A DNA stretch of 64,000 nucleotides, taken from NCBI RefSeq assembly GCF_001730295.1, contig NZ_MIKA01000045.1:124001-188000 (forward strand). Direction: 5' to 3'. Both the position numbers and the translations under genes were made by a program. This document shows, piece after piece, positions 53,805 to 64,000 of the stretch. The stretch comes from Enterococcus plantarum. Lineage in GTDB: Bacteria > Bacillota > Bacilli > Lactobacillales > Enterococcaceae. The notes under the pieces were generated by a model. It did no database searches and was not told the DNA's origin. It saw nothing but the letters and a program-made list of their open reading frames with translations. Every line of letters begins with the position of its first letter. Position 1 is the first letter of the stretch.

Positions 53805-54641
53805 ATGAACAAGAATGTTCCGTATTTTATTGTAGCACCTGGGATGATTTTATTGCTATTTTTCTTAATGATTCCTTTGGTTACAAGTATTTTACCAACT
53901 ATTTTTACAGATCATGGGGTGACAGTAAGCAACTACCTTGATTTTTTTAAAGACGAATATAATCTGTCGATCTTTTGGCGCACAATTAGAGTATCATTGA
54001 TCGTTACGCTGATTTCAATTCTACTTGGAATCCCAACGGCGTATTACATCGCTGGTGTTAGTAAAAAATGGCGTGGCATTTTAATGGCAATGACCTTATT
54101 TCCGTTGTTGACCAATTCTGTTATTCGTAGTTTTGCTTGGATCAATATCTTAGGGAAAACAGGTGTGGTCAATTCATTGTTGTTAAAAACAGGTTTGATT
54201 GATCAGCCATTAAACTTACTTTATACAGAATTTGCTATTATCATTGGCTCTGTTTATCTTTTCCTACCAACAATGATCATGACCCTAGTAGGTGTTATGG
54301 AAAATATCGAAGGGGAAATGCTGGAAGCTGCTGAAACGCTAGGTGCAAGCCCGTTTACTGCTTTCCGAAAAGTCGTGCTGCCACTTTCTATTCCCGGGAC
54401 GATTGTTGGAAGTATCTTAGTTTTTACTGGGACATTGACAGCTTATACAACACCGCAATTATTAGGTGGAAATCAGAAGATGATGATGTCGACATTTCTA
54501 TATCAAAAAGCCAATACTTTGGGAGATTGGAAAGCAGCAAGTGTTTTGGCCTTGATCATGATCGTTGTAACTTTGATCGTCATGAAGGGATTAGATCTGG
54601 TTGCTAAAAAAGTTGATAGGAGAGAGGCAAACAATGCGTAA
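53805..54641 (+). CDS. ABC transporter permease, PotB type
   Basis: A 278-residue inner-membrane permease with six helices and the EAA-loop ENIEGEMLEAAETLGASPFT near residue 185, as in PotB. The operon continues with a second permease, an ATPase, a binding lipoprotein, adenine deaminase and a second amidohydrolase. Although the transporter resembles polyamine uptake systems, the two deaminases suggest an aminated purine as substrate. GAGGAG precedes the ATG; promoter at 53743. Confidence 0.87.
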   Translation: MNKNVPYFIVAPGMILLLFFLMIPLVTSILPTIFTDHGVTVSNYLDFFKDEYNLSIFWRTIRVSLIVTLISILLGIPTAYYIAGVSKKWRGILMAMTLFPLLTNSVIRSFAWINILGKTGVVNSLLLKTGLIDQPLNLLYTEFAIIIGSVYLFLPTMIMTLVGVMENIEGEMLEAAETLGASPFTAFRKVVLPLSIPGTIVGSILVFTGTLTAYTTPQLLGGNQKMMMSTFLYQKANTLGDWKAASVLALIMIVVTLIVMKGLDLVAKKVDRREANNA

Positions 54642-55413
54642 ACAAAAAGGGATGACGCTAATTGCGATCCTAGTATTCTTATTTTTATTCTTACCACTTT
54701 GCTTGATTGTTGTGACGTCTTTTGGAACAGCCGCAGCAATTCAGTTTCCGATTAAAGGATTTACACTTGATTGGTACGCAAAAGCGTTGCAGTCTGATAC
54801 ATTTATGAGCAGTTTTAAATTAAGTTTGATCATTGGTGTGCTAGCGACTGTTTTGGCACTGGTTGTTGGGATTCCAGCTTCTTATGCATTAGCACGGTAT
54901 TCAGTAAGAGGACGAAACTTTATAAAAAGCTTCTTTTTATCCCCAACAGTGATTCCAGGAATCGTTGTGGGGTATACCTTGTTTCAATATATTGTAATCA
55001 AATTAGGTTTGCCGATTTTCCAAGGCTTACTGATTGGACATTTTCTGATTAGTTTACCGTATATTATTCGAGTAGTTGGTTCAAGCATGGAGCAGTTGGA
55101 CTATTCGATGGAAGAAGTTGCGTGGACATTAGGCTGTACGAAAACTAGAGCCTTTGTCCAAATTGTTTTGCCGAACGTCTCTTCAGGAATATTTGCAGCA
55201 TTTATGTTAGCATTTGTTAATTCATTTAATAATGTGCCAGTATCGATGTTTTTATCAGGACCAGGAGTTACGATGTTGCCGACATCTTTACTTAGCTATA
55301 TGGAATACAATTATGATCCAACGGTTTCTGCTATTTCAGTAATGTTGATGTTATTGACGATGGGATTAATGTTTTTGATCGAAAAAACATTAGGATTAGC
55401 TTCGATTGCGTAA
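54634..55413 (+). CDS. ABC transporter permease, PotC type
   Basis: A 259-residue permease overlapping the preceding gene by 8 bp, so translation is coupled. Six helices, with the EAA loop MEEVAWTLGCTKTRAF near residue 160. ATG 54634 was chosen because GGAGAGAGG lies before it; a longer frame starts inside the previous gene. It pairs with the PotB-type permease to form the membrane channel. Confidence 0.87.
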   Translation: MRKQKGMTLIAILVFLFLFLPLCLIVVTSFGTAAAIQFPIKGFTLDWYAKALQSDTFMSSFKLSLIIGVLATVLALVVGIPASYALARYSVRGRNFIKSFFLSPTVIPGIVVGYTLFQYIVIKLGLPIFQGLLIGHFLISLPYIIRVVGSSMEQLDYSMEEVAWTLGCTKTRAFVQIVLPNVSSGIFAAFMLAFVNSFNNVPVSMFLSGPGVTMLPTSLLSYMEYNYDPTVSAISVMLMLLTMGLMFLIEKTLGLASIA

Positions 55414-55470
55414 ATAAAAGAGAACGCAATTACAGAGTTTGAACTTAATAGGTAGAAAGAGGAGAAAATT

Positions 55471-56511
55471 TTGACTTTTGTTGATTTAAAAGAGATTCGT
55501 GTGAGCTATGATGGCAAACAGGATATATTAAAAGATTTAAGCATTTCCATGGAAAAAGGGGAATTAGTTTCTCTTCTAGGTCCAAGTGGCTGTGGGAAAA
55601 CAACAACACTTCGAGTGATTGCAGGATTGATCAAACCAAACGACGGCTCTTTTAAGTTAGATGAGGACGATTTGACGAAAGTACCGGTTCATAAAAGAAA
55701 TTTTGGTATGGTATTTCAGAGTTATGCACTATTTCCGCATTTGACGATTGCAGAGAACGTTGCGTTTGGCCTGAAATTAAGAAAAGAATCGAAAGCGAGC
55801 ACAAAAGAAAAAGTCGAAAAAATGCTAGAAGTTTGTGGATTAGAAAACCTTGGTGATCGTTATCCAAAACAACTTTCAGGTGGACAAAGGCAACGTGTCG
55901 CTTTAGCGCGTGCGTTGATTATTGAACCAAAATTATTATTGTTAGATGAACCGTTAAGTAATTTAGATGCAAAGTTAAGAGTAGCGATGCGAATCGAAAT
56001 CAAACGAATCCAGCAACAATTAGGCATAACAACAGTATTTGTGACCCACGATCAAGAAGAATGTTTTTCTATTTCAGATAAGGTTGCAATCATGAATAAT
56101 GGTGTGATTGAGCAATATGATTCACCTGAGAGGATCTACCGTTTACCCAAAACAAAATTCGTTGCACAATTTATTGGCTTTGAAAACTTCTTTAACGTAA
56201 CGAAAAATGCTGAAGGACACTATAAAAGCGAGAATGGTCAAGTGTTTACTACCACAAACCCGCAGCCAACGGCAACTGAGACTGTTGCAACGATTCGCCC
56301 AGAAGATATTGAGATTGTCGCAACAACAACGCAAACCTCAATCGAAGGAAATATTCTTGTTAGAACCTTTTTAGGGAAAAGTTATCAATATGAAGTAACA
56401 ACACCACTTGGCAAACTATTAGTCAATGGAACAAGTGAACAGATTTATGAAACAGGGGACACAATCAATTTAGCTTTTCCAGCGGATAAATTAGTTATTT
56501 TAGATAAATAA
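55471..56511 (+). CDS. ABC transporter ATPase, PotA type
   Basis: A 346-residue ATPase with GPSGCGKTTT Walker A, QSYALFPHLT Q-loop, LSGGQRQRVALARAL signature, LLLLDEPLSNLD Walker B, and THDQEE switch His. The C-terminal ~110 residues form the TOBE-type regulatory domain (RPEDIEIV). This is the layout of PotA/MalK-like importers. It starts with TTG 55471 with GAGGAG upstream. It energises the two permeases before it. Confidence 0.9.
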   Translation: MTFVDLKEIRVSYDGKQDILKDLSISMEKGELVSLLGPSGCGKTTTLRVIAGLIKPNDGSFKLDEDDLTKVPVHKRNFGMVFQSYALFPHLTIAENVAFGLKLRKESKASTKEKVEKMLEVCGLENLGDRYPKQLSGGQRQRVALARALIIEPKLLLLDEPLSNLDAKLRVAMRIEIKRIQQQLGITTVFVTHDQEECFSISDKVAIMNNGVIEQYDSPERIYRLPKTKFVAQFIGFENFFNVTKNAEGHYKSENGQVFTTTNPQPTATETVATIRPEDIEIVATTTQTSIEGNILVRTFLGKSYQYEVTTPLGKLLVNGTSEQIYETGDTINLAFPADKLVILDK

Positions 56512-56538
56512 ACGATAAGACAAAGGGGAATAAATAGA

Positions 56539-57603
56539 ATGAATAAGAAACTAATGATCGGTGCTTTAGCAACAGTAACTTTATTAATGGCAGCTTGTGG
56601 GAATAGCGAAGCGAATACTAAACAAGAAAGCAAATCAGGCAACAAGGCATTAGTTGTATCTACCTTTGGATTAAGTGAAGATATTGTAAAAAAAGATGTT
56701 ATTGCTCCTTTCGAAAAAACAAACGATGCTAAAGTAACCTTAGAAGTCGGAAACAGCGCAGATCGTTATACAAAATTATTGAATAATCCCAATGCTGGAA
56801 TCGATGTGATCGAATTAGCGCAAGCCAATGCCACACAAGGCGAAAAGGAAGGCCTCTTTGAAAAGGTAACAGAAAAAGAAGTACCAAACATTAAAGATTT
56901 AACTGCTGGAGCGAAAGAAGTCTACGAAAGTGGAGCAGGTATCCCGATCGCCGTCAATAGTGTGGGGATTGTTTACAACAAAGAAAAAGTCGGCAAAGAA
57001 ATTACTAGCTGGGATGATTTATGGTCGTCTGACCTAAAAGGGAAAATTTCAGTTCCGGATATTTCTACAACAGCAGGACCATTAATGTTATACATTGCTA
57101 GTGACCATGCAGGTATTGATATTACTACCGATAAAGGCAAAGCAGCTTTTAATGCAATGAAAGAGCTAAAACCAAATGTGGTTAAGACGTATTCAAAATC
57201 ATCAGATCTTGCAAATATGTTCCAATCAGGTGAGATTGACGTCGCTGTTGTCGCTGATTTTGCTGTCGATATCATTCAAGGTGCTTCAAAAGAGGCAACA
57301 TACGTTGTCCCTGAAAGTGGTACGTACGCAAATTTCAACACGATCAACATACCGAAAAGCTCTAAAAATAAAGAATTAGCCTATACATTTGTTAATGAAC
57401 GAATCAGCGAAGAATCGCAAAAAACAAAAGCAGTGTCATTAAATGAAGGTCCGACCAATAGTAAAGTGGTTCTTGATGAAAAACAAGCGAGCAATAAAAC
57501 TTACGGTAAAGTCGCTGATCGAGCAAAAACAGTTGATTTCTCATTTATCAATGACAACCTGTCTGATTGGGTCGATCAATGGAACCGTACAATGAATCAA
57601 TAA
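56539..57603 (+). CDS. ABC transporter substrate-binding lipoprotein, PotD type
   Basis: A 354-residue lipoprotein. The signal peptide ends in a lipobox LLMAACGNS with the lipid-modified Cys at residue 20. The mature chain has the PotD-like layout ([58 protein letters not shown]). I cannot assign the ligand: the polyamine-binding acidic residues were not verified. Adjacent deaminases argue for an aminated purine or related compound. AAAGGGG precedes the ATG. Confidence 0.85.
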   Translation: MNKKLMIGALATVTLLMAACGNSEANTKQESKSGNKALVVSTFGLSEDIVKKDVIAPFEKTNDAKVTLEVGNSADRYTKLLNNPNAGIDVIELAQANATQGEKEGLFEKVTEKEVPNIKDLTAGAKEVYESGAGIPIAVNSVGIVYNKEKVGKEITSWDDLWSSDLKGKISVPDISTTAGPLMLYIASDHAGIDITTDKGKAAFNAMKELKPNVVKTYSKSSDLANMFQSGEIDVAVVADFAVDIIQGASKEATYVVPESGTYANFNTINIPKSSKNKELAYTFVNERISEESQKTKAVSLNEGPTNSKVVLDEKQASNKTYGKVADRAKTVDFSFINDNLSDWVDQWNRTMNQ

Positions 57604-57623
57604 ACGCGAGAAGGGCGATAAGT

Positions 57624-59363
57624 ATGAACGTAGATATAATCATTCAAGATGTTTGGGTTTTCCAAACAGCAACACAGTCTTTTATCAAAAAAAATGTCTC
57701 TATTAAAGACGGAAAATTTCATTACATCAGTATTACAGAGATGGCTCACTTAATGCCGGAAACAATCATCAAAGCCGAGAATCAATATATGATTCCCGGC
57801 TTGATTGATGCCCACATGCACATTGAAAGTTCAATGACGACACCAACCATCTTTTCAAAAGCAGTATTACGTCATGGGGTCACCACAGTTGTGGCAGATG
57901 CGCATGAGATGGCAAATGTCTTTGGTTTAGAGGGGTTAGAGGAATTTATGAAGGCTGAAACAGAGCTTGATATTTTCCATGCGATTCCTTCTTCTGTGCC
58001 TTCGACTACACCAGAATTAGAAACGACAGGTGGCATCATTGGACTAGCTGAAGTGGCAGAATTGTTAAAAAATCCTAAGATTGTTTGTTTAGGTGAAGCG
58101 ATGAATTTTAAGGGGATTGCGTATGAGCCAGAATCCTTGATTCGACAAATTATTGATTTATGTAAAAAAGAGCGACCAACAATGCCCTTAGAAGGTCATT
58201 GTCCTAAGATTTACGAAGAAGAGCTGGCAGCCTTTTTATATAGTGGTATTACCTCAGATCATACGCATCAGTTTCCAGAATCCTTAAAAGAAAAAATTGA
58301 AGCCGGTGTTTTTATCCAATTCCAAAATAAATCGATCACGTCTGAAAATATGCAAGTGATTATAGAAAATGAGTTTTATGAGTATGCCAGTATTATCACA
58401 GATGACGTAATGGCAGATGATTTGCTTCATGGCCATTTGAATGAGAACTTGAAGAAAGCCGTAAAAGCCGGTTTGCCACTTGAAAAAGCTATCTATATGA
58501 CAACATACACACCTGCTAAACGTATGGGGTTTCATGATCGTGGAGAAATTGCACCAGGTCGTACAGCTGATTTTATTTTAATAAATGATTTAGAAGAGTT
58601 TTCGTTTGAGGCTGTTTATAAATCAGGAAAAAAAGTGTATGAAAAAGGAACGGGAATCGACTATCCTGAGGTGACGGAGGTATTTCCAGCTGAGTACAAA
58701 AAATCTGTCCATTGCAAACCGCTCACGGTCGCTGATTTAGTAATTAAAGTAGCAACTGATAAAGAGAGTGTTCGCTGTAACGTGATTCAAAAGCAAGAAG
58801 TCGGAACGTTTACTGAGCGAATCACAAAAGAAATTCCAGTGAAAGATGGAATTTTACAATGGCAAGAAGCAGACTGTGCTTTGTTGATCGTGATGGAAAG
58901 ATATGGCAAAAATGGCAATATATCAATTTCATTGATGGATAAACCAATCAGTGAAAAAGGGGCAATTGCGACGACTTGGGCGCATGATCATCATAATGTG
59001 ATGGTTATGGGAAATACGTTAGAAGATATCGTGCTAGCACAAAATGAATTGATCACGATTCAAGGCGGTTATATCGTGGTTGCAGATGGAGAAATCACTG
59101 GGAAATGCCCTCTGCCTATCGGTGGAATTCTTTCCCAAGCCCCAATTGAAGAACTAGGCGGAGACTTGCAAGAAGTCCGAGCAAGCATGCAAGCTTTGGG
59201 ATACAAAAACATGAATGAGATTATGTCTTTCTCAACATTATCTCTGCCCGTCTCTCCGGCAATCAAAGTAACAGATAGGGGAATGATGAATACAAAAACA
59301 CAAGAATTTTACCCTTTGATTTTCCCAGAAGATGGAGTGTTGTTGAATGAAGACACTCATTAA
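57624..59363 (+). CDS. ade: Adenine deaminase
   Basis: A 579-residue amidohydrolase that converts adenine to hypoxanthine and ammonia. Metal-site motif: [14 protein letters not shown] near residue 70, [11 protein letters not shown] and EGHCP further on, then the family marks SDHTH and DDVMADDL. The C-terminal part has the typical ade sequence [23 protein letters not shown] 57624 is better than upstream frames: GAAGGG precedes it. It overlaps the next gene by 17 bp. Confidence 0.93.
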   Translation: MNVDIIIQDVWVFQTATQSFIKKNVSIKDGKFHYISITEMAHLMPETIIKAENQYMIPGLIDAHMHIESSMTTPTIFSKAVLRHGVTTVVADAHEMANVFGLEGLEEFMKAETELDIFHAIPSSVPSTTPELETTGGIIGLAEVAELLKNPKIVCLGEAMNFKGIAYEPESLIRQIIDLCKKERPTMPLEGHCPKIYEEELAAFLYSGITSDHTHQFPESLKEKIEAGVFIQFQNKSITSENMQVIIENEFYEYASIITDDVMADDLLHGHLNENLKKAVKAGLPLEKAIYMTTYTPAKRMGFHDRGEIAPGRTADFILINDLEEFSFEAVYKSGKKVYEKGTGIDYPEVTEVFPAEYKKSVHCKPLTVADLVIKVATDKESVRCNVIQKQEVGTFTERITKEIPVKDGILQWQEADCALLIVMERYGKNGNISISLMDKPISEKGAIATTWAHDHHNVMVMGNTLEDIVLAQNELITIQGGYIVVADGEITGKCPLPIGGILSQAPIEELGGDLQEVRASMQALGYKNMNEIMSFSTLSLPVSPAIKVTDRGMMNTKTQEFYPLIFPEDGVLLNEDTH

Positions 59364-60666
59364 AGATGTTCATATTCTTTCAATGGATCACGATTTTTCA
59401 GAAGTTAAAAATGGTTTTGTACTGATCGAAGAGGAGCGGATTACTAAAATCGGCTCTCGTTCAGAACTTGACTCAATCACTATTCAAGTTGACCAAGTGA
59501 TTGATGGCAAAAATGGACTGTTGATTCCTGGTTTGATCAATACGCATACCCATGCAGGCATGATTCCGTTTCGTTCATTAGGAGACGATGTACCGGATCG
59601 ACTCCGCCGATTTTTATTTCCTTTAGAACAACATATGACAAAAAAATTAGTAAGAGCCAGTAGTAATTATGCGATTGCAGAAATGTTGCTGAGTGGTGTG
59701 ACGACGTTTTGTGATATGTACTATTTTGAAAATGAAGTAGCTGAAAGCTGTAAAAAAATGGGGATCAGAGCACTCGTTGGTGAAACAATCATAGATATGC
59801 CGACTTGCGACAGCCAGAGTCCCTCTGGTGGCTATGAACACTGCGAAACGTTTTTAAAAAACTGGCAGAATGATCCATTAGTAACACCGATTATTGCACC
59901 ACATGCGCCGAACACTAACAATCCAGAGATATTAAAAAAAATCGTTGAACTTAGTGAAAAATATAATGCACCAATCACGATGCATGTGGCTGAAATGACT
60001 TATGAAATGGCAGAATTTCAAGAAAAATATAAACAAACACCAATAGAATTTCTACAAACATTAGGGTATTTTGAACGTGATTTTATTTTAGCTCATTGTA
60101 TCTTTGCGACTGAAAAAGATTTAGAAATCATTGCTAGTTCAAACGGCAAAGCCCGCGTCGCACATTGCATCGGTGCGAATACAAAGTCAGCAAAAGGGGT
60201 AGCACCTATTAAAAAAATGCTCGAAAAAAATATTGTTGTAGGTCTAGGGACAGATGGGCCTAGTAGTGGCAATACCCTAGATTTGTTTAGTCAAATGCGT
60301 CTGTTTGCTAATATGCATAAGACGCATAATCAGGATCGCGCACTTTTTCCTGCCAAAGAAATTGTTCGACTGGCAACGTTAGGTGGAGCTGAGACATTAG
60401 GGATAGCAGATCAAGTAGGTTCCATAGAAATCGGAAAAAAAGCAGATTTAACGTTGATCGAAACGGACTCTGTAAATATGTTTCCAATTTTTGATCCCTA
60501 TTCAGCAATTGTATATTCCGCTAATGCCAGTAACGTGAATTCGGTTTGGGTCAATGGGCGAAAATTAGTCAGTGAGAAAAAAATGGTTGAACAAGGATTG
60601 AAAGAAATCAAAGAAACATTGTATCATGAAATGGCAAACTTCGTTGTAGAAGCCAAAAAATTATAA
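59347..60666 (+). CDS. Amidohydrolase, SAH/MTA/guanine deaminase type
   Basis: A 439-residue metal-dependent deaminase: [20 protein letters not shown] (the HxH pair) near residue 60, VAEMTYEMA near 220, LAHCIF near 255 and [20 protein letters not shown] near 300, a pattern typical of S-adenosylhomocysteine/methylthioadenosine deaminases. Guanine or other aminopurine deaminase activity cannot be excluded. It overlaps ade by 17 bp and so is translationally coupled. A bidirectional terminator follows. Confidence 0.85.
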   Translation: MKTLIKDVHILSMDHDFSEVKNGFVLIEEERITKIGSRSELDSITIQVDQVIDGKNGLLIPGLINTHTHAGMIPFRSLGDDVPDRLRRFLFPLEQHMTKKLVRASSNYAIAEMLLSGVTTFCDMYYFENEVAESCKKMGIRALVGETIIDMPTCDSQSPSGGYEHCETFLKNWQNDPLVTPIIAPHAPNTNNPEILKKIVELSEKYNAPITMHVAEMTYEMAEFQEKYKQTPIEFLQTLGYFERDFILAHCIFATEKDLEIIASSNGKARVAHCIGANTKSAKGVAPIKKMLEKNIVVGLGTDGPSSGNTLDLFSQMRLFANMHKTHNQDRALFPAKEIVRLATLGGAETLGIADQVGSIEIGKKADLTLIETDSVNMFPIFDPYSAIVYSANASNVNSVWVNGRKLVSEKKMVEQGLKEIKETLYHEMANFVVEAKKL

Positions 60667-60711
60667 AAAATCAGAACAGGAAATCCAATACATTTCCTGT
60701 TCTGATTTTTT
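60665..60711. terminator. Perfect 20-bp bidirectional terminator
   Basis: AAAAAATCAGAACAGGAAAT and ATTTCCTGTTCTGATTTTTT are perfectly complementary, between convergent genes. Confidence 0.92.
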
Positions 60712-61816
60712 ATAATTTTGACAAGTAATGTTCGATTGGTTTTTGATAATACTCCCAATCGTTCTTTCCTTCATTGAAATACTTAGCTAAAAGAAAGCCA
60801 ATATAAGGTCCAGTTGTTAGTCCGGAAGAGCCTAAACCACTTGCTATGACAGCAGTAGGATTATTTGGTAAAAAATTGAAGAAAGGGGCGAAATCTGAAG
60901 TGTAGGCGCGTGTTCCTACACGATAAGTAGATTGGTATTTTTCAAAAAAAGTTGACTCTGCTAAAAAAGGTACTGTTTTTTGTTGCAATAGAGAGAAGGC
61001 TTCTTTCGTCGGAGTTAAATCAAACCCACCATCGTTTTCGTGAGTTGCGCCCACTAGAATTTGTCCTTTTTCAAAAGGGATCAAATCACTTTCGCCATCT
61101 AACATCGCAACTGGCCAACTACCGCTATCTTTGAAAGGTGTTTCAAAAGCTAAAAGTTGTCCCTTTTGTGCTCTGATATCCGTTTTAAAATCAATAGACG
61201 CTAACAATGAAGGCAAGCCAGGTCCAGTACAGAGCGCTACTGCATCGAATTGTTCAGTTTCATTAGCGATTTGGACAAGCCATTGATCATGGCGCTGACT
61301 AAGCATGGCTGTACCAGTTTTTAAGACGATCATGTTTTCTTGTGCACGTTGTCTTAAGGTTTCTAAGTAGCTAGCACCGTCTAATTTCCCACCACCTGTG
61401 ATAAATAAAGCCGATTGTGCCTTCAATAAAGGTAATTTTTCTACGACCTGTTCCCTAGTCAATAATTGAATGTCACCAATTTCGGGTGCATGTTGTTTTC
61501 TTTCTTCTGCTAATTGCATCAGTGCATCAAGTTCACCATCTTTTCGAAGAATCAGAGTGCCAGTTTGTTGGTAAACGTTATTCGATAGAGAGAAGTCTTG
61601 AACTAACTTAGGATAAAAAGCGGCGCCATCTTTAGCTAGTTGATACCATTTTTTATTGCGGCGTTTTGAAAGCCAAGGTGAAATGATGCCAGCGCTTGCT
61701 TTAGTTGCTTGCCCAACGGGATTGTCATAAACTGTTACACTATATTTTGTCAAATCAATGTAGTTGGCTAAGGTCAAACCAATGATCCCGCCGCCTATAA
61801 TGGCTAATTTTTTCAT
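60710..61816 (-). CDS. FAD-dependent oxidoreductase (DAO family)
   Basis: A 368-residue flavoprotein of the D-amino-acid/glycine oxidase type. The N-terminal Rossmann motif is KLAIIGGGIIGLTLANYI, followed by ATKASAGIISPWLSKRRN. Near the C-terminus GLGSSGLTTGPYIGFLLAKY closes the FAD site. The substrate is unknown; relatives oxidise glycine, sarcosine, or D-amino acids, or serve in cofactor synthesis. It converges with the deaminase operon. GGAG stands before the ATG. Confidence 0.88.
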   Translation of the reverse strand: MKKLAIIGGGIIGLTLANYIDLTKYSVTVYDNPVGQATKASAGIISPWLSKRRNKKWYQLAKDGAAFYPKLVQDFSLSNNVYQQTGTLILRKDGELDALMQLAEERKQHAPEIGDIQLLTREQVVEKLPLLKAQSALFITGGGKLDGASYLETLRQRAQENMIVLKTGTAMLSQRHDQWLVQIANETEQFDAVALCTGPGLPSLLASIDFKTDIRAQKGQLLAFETPFKDSGSWPVAMLDGESDLIPFEKGQILVGATHENDGGFDLTPTKEAFSLLQQKTVPFLAESTFFEKYQSTYRVGTRAYTSDFAPFFNFLPNNPTAVIASGLGSSGLTTGPYIGFLLAKYFNEGKNDWEYYQKPIEHYLSKL

Positions 61817-62002
61817 GAGAAACTCCTTTTTGTCCTTATAAAATCAAGTAACTCATTTTCACATAAGTTTGTAGAGGATGCAAGGGATTTTGACAGTCGA
61901 GCATGAGTAGGGATAATGGGGAACTTTTGCGAAACAAATAAATGTCAATATAAAACGTTTAGGTCCATAATGATAAGAAAGAGCTAAATGGAGGAAGAAC
62001 AA

Positions 62003-63073
62003 ATGAATGAAAAAAATCAAATGAATGTTGTAGGTTTTTTTGAAGGATTTCCAATTGAAAATGAAGCGAGTTTTATAGATGACTATAGCTCGGTTCCGAT
62101 ACCTGGCGCGTCAGATATCCTTATAAAAGTTAAGGCAGTATCTATAAATCCTGTCGACTCAAAATTAAGACTAACGACAAAAAAACAAAATCAATTACGT
62201 ATTTTAGGATTCGATGGAGTCGGAGAAGTTGTTTCTGTTGGGGAAAAAGTGAGCAAGTTTGCTGTAGGGGATCGTGTCTTTTATGCGGGGACAACTAAAC
62301 GTGCAGGTAGTAACCAAGAATTCCAATTAGTCAACGAAGGAATCGCCGCTTTAGCGCCTAGCAATTTAAAGGATGAAGAAGCAGCTTCTTTGCCTTTGAC
62401 CGCTTTGACTGCTTATGAATTATTATTTGAAAAATTTGAGTTGATTCCAAAAGAAAATGCCAATAAAGGGAAATCCATTTTGGTGATTAATGGAGCGGGC
62501 GGTGTAGGATCGATTTTAACTCAACTTGCTCATTGGGCAGGAATGACTGTTTTTGCTACAGCCAGTCCCAAAAATGTTGATTGGTTAAAATCAAACGGTG
62601 TGAATCACCCTCTTGACTATCATCAGGATCTTAAACAAAGCATTGAAAAAACAGGGACTCATACTATTGACTATATTGCGGTTTTATTCAATATACAGCA
62701 GTACTTTGATACAATAGCTGAGCTGGTCACCCCTTTTGGGCACGTTGGGACAATCGTTGGATTAGATGAGAAACTAGATATCGGTATCTTAAAAAATAAA
62801 TCTGTCAGTTTTGATTGGGAGTATATGTTTGCGAAAACAGATTTTGACTATAAAATCGAAACCCAAGGAGAAGCACTTGCGACAATCAGTCATCTTGCAG
62901 AAACTGGGAAAATAAGAGCGACGGTTGGGAAACTTTATGCAAATGGAATCAATGCTGCCAATCTGAAAAAAGCCACAGCTGATGTCGAGGCGGGGCATAT
63001 GAGAGGGAAAGTTGTGGTTAGTGGCCCATTTAACGGAGAACCAGAAGAAAAAGGGGATTCTTGTACAGTCTAG
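62003..63073 (+). CDS. Zinc-binding-type alcohol dehydrogenase (MDR family)
   Basis: A 356-residue medium-chain dehydrogenase-like protein. AVSINPVDSKLR and LGFDGVGEVVSVGEKVSKFAVGDRVFYAG belong to the GroES-like part, GAGGVGSILTQLAHWAG to the Rossmann part. The zinc-ligand Cys are not visible, so it resembles quinone-oxidoreductase-like members that use NADPH. It ends with a polar, non-conserved tail. ATG 62003 was chosen because GGAGG precedes it; the ORF continues upstream by 5 codons only. Monocistronic. Confidence 0.88.
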   Translation: MNEKNQMNVVGFFEGFPIENEASFIDDYSSVPIPGASDILIKVKAVSINPVDSKLRLTTKKQNQLRILGFDGVGEVVSVGEKVSKFAVGDRVFYAGTTKRAGSNQEFQLVNEGIAALAPSNLKDEEAASLPLTALTAYELLFEKFELIPKENANKGKSILVINGAGGVGSILTQLAHWAGMTVFATASPKNVDWLKSNGVNHPLDYHQDLKQSIEKTGTHTIDYIAVLFNIQQYFDTIAELVTPFGHVGTIVGLDEKLDIGILKNKSVSFDWEYMFAKTDFDYKIETQGEALATISHLAETGKIRATVGKLYANGINAANLKKATADVEAGHMRGKVVVSGPFNGEPEEKGDSCTV

Positions 63074-63112
63074 AATAGTTAGATAATTTTAGTTTTGCAG
63101 GAGAGTAAAAGG

Positions 63113-63163
63113 CACAAGAGTAGTCAAAAGCATCTATCGCTTTTGTCTACTCTTGTGTTTTTT
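63113..63163 (+). terminator. Terminator after the dehydrogenase
   Basis: GCACAAGAGTAGTCAAAAGC and GCTTTTGTCTACTCTTGTG form an 18-19 bp stem with one mismatch and a T6 tail. Confidence 0.75.
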
Positions 63164-63285
63164 GATTACAAAATGAAATAATCATTCTGTTTTGGATATT
63201 GTTTTACTAGTTTTTATATAGTTGAATTTAAATAAAAATCTGTGTTAAATGTGGAAAATGATGAATTAAGAGTGGAATTAAAAAG

Positions 63286-63315
63286 GTGACAAGATTTTGG
63301 TGAGTAGCTTATAAT
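63286..63315 (+). promoter_or_regulatory. Possible promoter of queG
   Basis: GTGACA and TATAAT, 18 bp apart, lie about 70 bp before the ATG. A short GGGC/GCCC hairpin is near 63337-63356. No preQ1 riboswitch is recognised. Confidence 0.4.
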
Positions 63316-63385
63316 AAAGTAAACAGTCGAATGAATGGGCTTCATAGAATCGCCCTATCTAGTTTTTAAAATAAGGAGTACACAG

Positions 63386-64000
63386 ATGACACTAAAAGAA
63401 AAAATAATAGAGGAAAGTAAGCGCTTAGGCATCGACAAAATCGGTTTTGCCTCTGCTGAGCCTTTCTATGAATTAGAAGATTCACTGATAGAACAAAGAG
63501 AACTCGGGTATAACTCTGGGTTTGAGCATCAAGTGATAGAAGAACGAATCTACCCAGAAAAGACCTTTGAAAATCCTAAAACGATCATTTCTATCGCGTT
63601 AGCTTATCCTACTAAAATCGAAGGGAAAGTACCCAGAGACGAAAAACGAGGGATGTTTGCTAGAGCTTCATGGGGCATTGATTATCATGATGTTCTACGA
63701 GATCGTTTGTCAAAGTTGATTGCATTTATTCAATCTCAAACACAAGGTCTAGAAGAAACAGGTGAATGGCGTTTTGCACCTCAAGTTGATACTGGAGAGT
63801 TAGTTGATGTAGCTATTGCGCAACGTGCGGGTCTAGGGTTTATTGGGAGAAATGGGCTGTTGATTACCGAAGAGTTTGGTTCTTTTGTTTATTTAGGCGA
63901 AATCGTAACCAATATCGATTTTGAAGTAGATGAGCCGATTCCTTTTGGTTGCGGGGATTGTACTCGTTGTGTGACAGCTTGCCCCACGCAAGCACTTTTA
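63386..64000 (+). CDS. queG: Epoxyqueuosine reductase (5' part)
   Basis: The first 205 residues of QueG, the iron-sulfur and cobalamin enzyme that converts epoxyqueuosine to queuosine in t[15 protein letters not shown] at the start, [19 protein letters not shown] near 90, [20 protein letters not shown] near 130, FIGRNGLLI and the first cluster motif [13 protein letters not shown] at about 190 are all typical. AAGGAG precedes the ATG. The gene runs off the window; the second cluster is not visible. Confidence 0.95.
   Translation, partial: MTLKEKIIEESKRLGIDKIGFASAEPFYELEDSLIEQRELGYNSGFEHQVIEERIYPEKTFENPKTIISIALAYPTKIEGKVPRDEKRGMFARASWGIDYHDVLRDRLSKLIAFIQSQTQGLEETGEWRFAPQVDTGELVDVAIAQRAGLGFIGRNGLLITEEFGSFVYLGEIVTNIDFEVDEPIPFGCGDCTRCVTACPTQALL

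Noticed and set aside
63182-63385. preQ1 riboswitch upstream of queG
   Set aside because: No preQ1 aptamer motif was found; only a weak promoter and a short hairpin.
1-64000. CRISPR array, prophage or integrative element
   Set aside because: No regularly spaced short repeats, integrase, terminase or relaxase-like frames are present anywhere in the window.

Overview
The window is AT-rich Firmicute DNA and most likely comes from an Enterococcus chromosome. The evidence is the block of fabI facing a fabO-fabN type pair (the unsaturated fatty acid arrangement known from E. faecalis), strong AGGAGG ribosome binding sites, LPXTG surface proteins with an Mga-type regulator, a NapA-type antiporter, and a dispersed intergenic hairpin repeat (core words GGGACAGAAGC, GCTTCTGCTCCCACCG and GGGTGTGAAACAAAAGT) that recurs in gaps and resembles repeats I associate with enterococci. 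The species cannot be fixed from the sequence. No rRNA, intact tRNA, CRISPR array, transposase or integrase was seen.

Layout. 0-5 kb: the end of an ABC ATPase with its ArsR-type regulator, truA, and a 999-residue membrane protein joining an acyltransferase-like half to an LTA-synthase/sulfatase half. 5-12.5 kb: an esterase pseudogene, a DUF998 membrane protein, two tandem PAP2 phosphatases, an NCS2 purine permease, a MarR regulator beside an Old Yellow Enzyme with a 14-bp palindrome between them, and a GNAT acetyltransferase. 12.6-17.4 kb: a YdcF protein, a secreted protein of unknown function, an AbrB-DUF998 fusion, and a sce7725-family gene overlapping a predicted PD-(D/E)XK nuclease. 17.7-24.1 kb: an apparent operon of a large adhesin, a truncated relative and an Mga-type regulator.

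24-38.5 kb is the accessory part: an ABC-F gene behind a leader peptide and attenuator-like terminator, a secreted PI-PLC, small membrane proteins, a lone carboxyl/O-methyltransferase, a secreted protein matching the Kunitz trypsin-inhibitor signature, a potassium channel, decayed peptide genes, and a tRNA-like sequence just ahead of a 27-residue membrane peptide gene. 38.6-41.3 kb is the fatty acid cluster with two FabT-like boxes. 41.5-49.3 kb holds a PucR regulator, a decayed gene, an ankyrin-TPR protein and a second LPXTG protein.

49.6-64 kb is mostly housekeeping: efp, a sodium/proton antiporter, a POT peptide transporter, a YbgA-like protein, then a six-gene set (two permeases, an ATPase and a binding lipoprotein of the polyamine-transporter type, adenine deaminase, and a second amidohydrolase of the SAH/MTA/guanine deaminase type) that looks like an uptake-and-deamination operon for an aminated purine. 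A DAO-type oxidoreductase, an MDR-family dehydrogenase and the start of queG close the window. Purine use is a recurring theme (NCS2 permease, PucR, ade operon), and cell-surface or envelope functions are the other (two adhesins, the LTA-like enzyme, PAP2 phosphatases, acyltransferase, PI-PLC).
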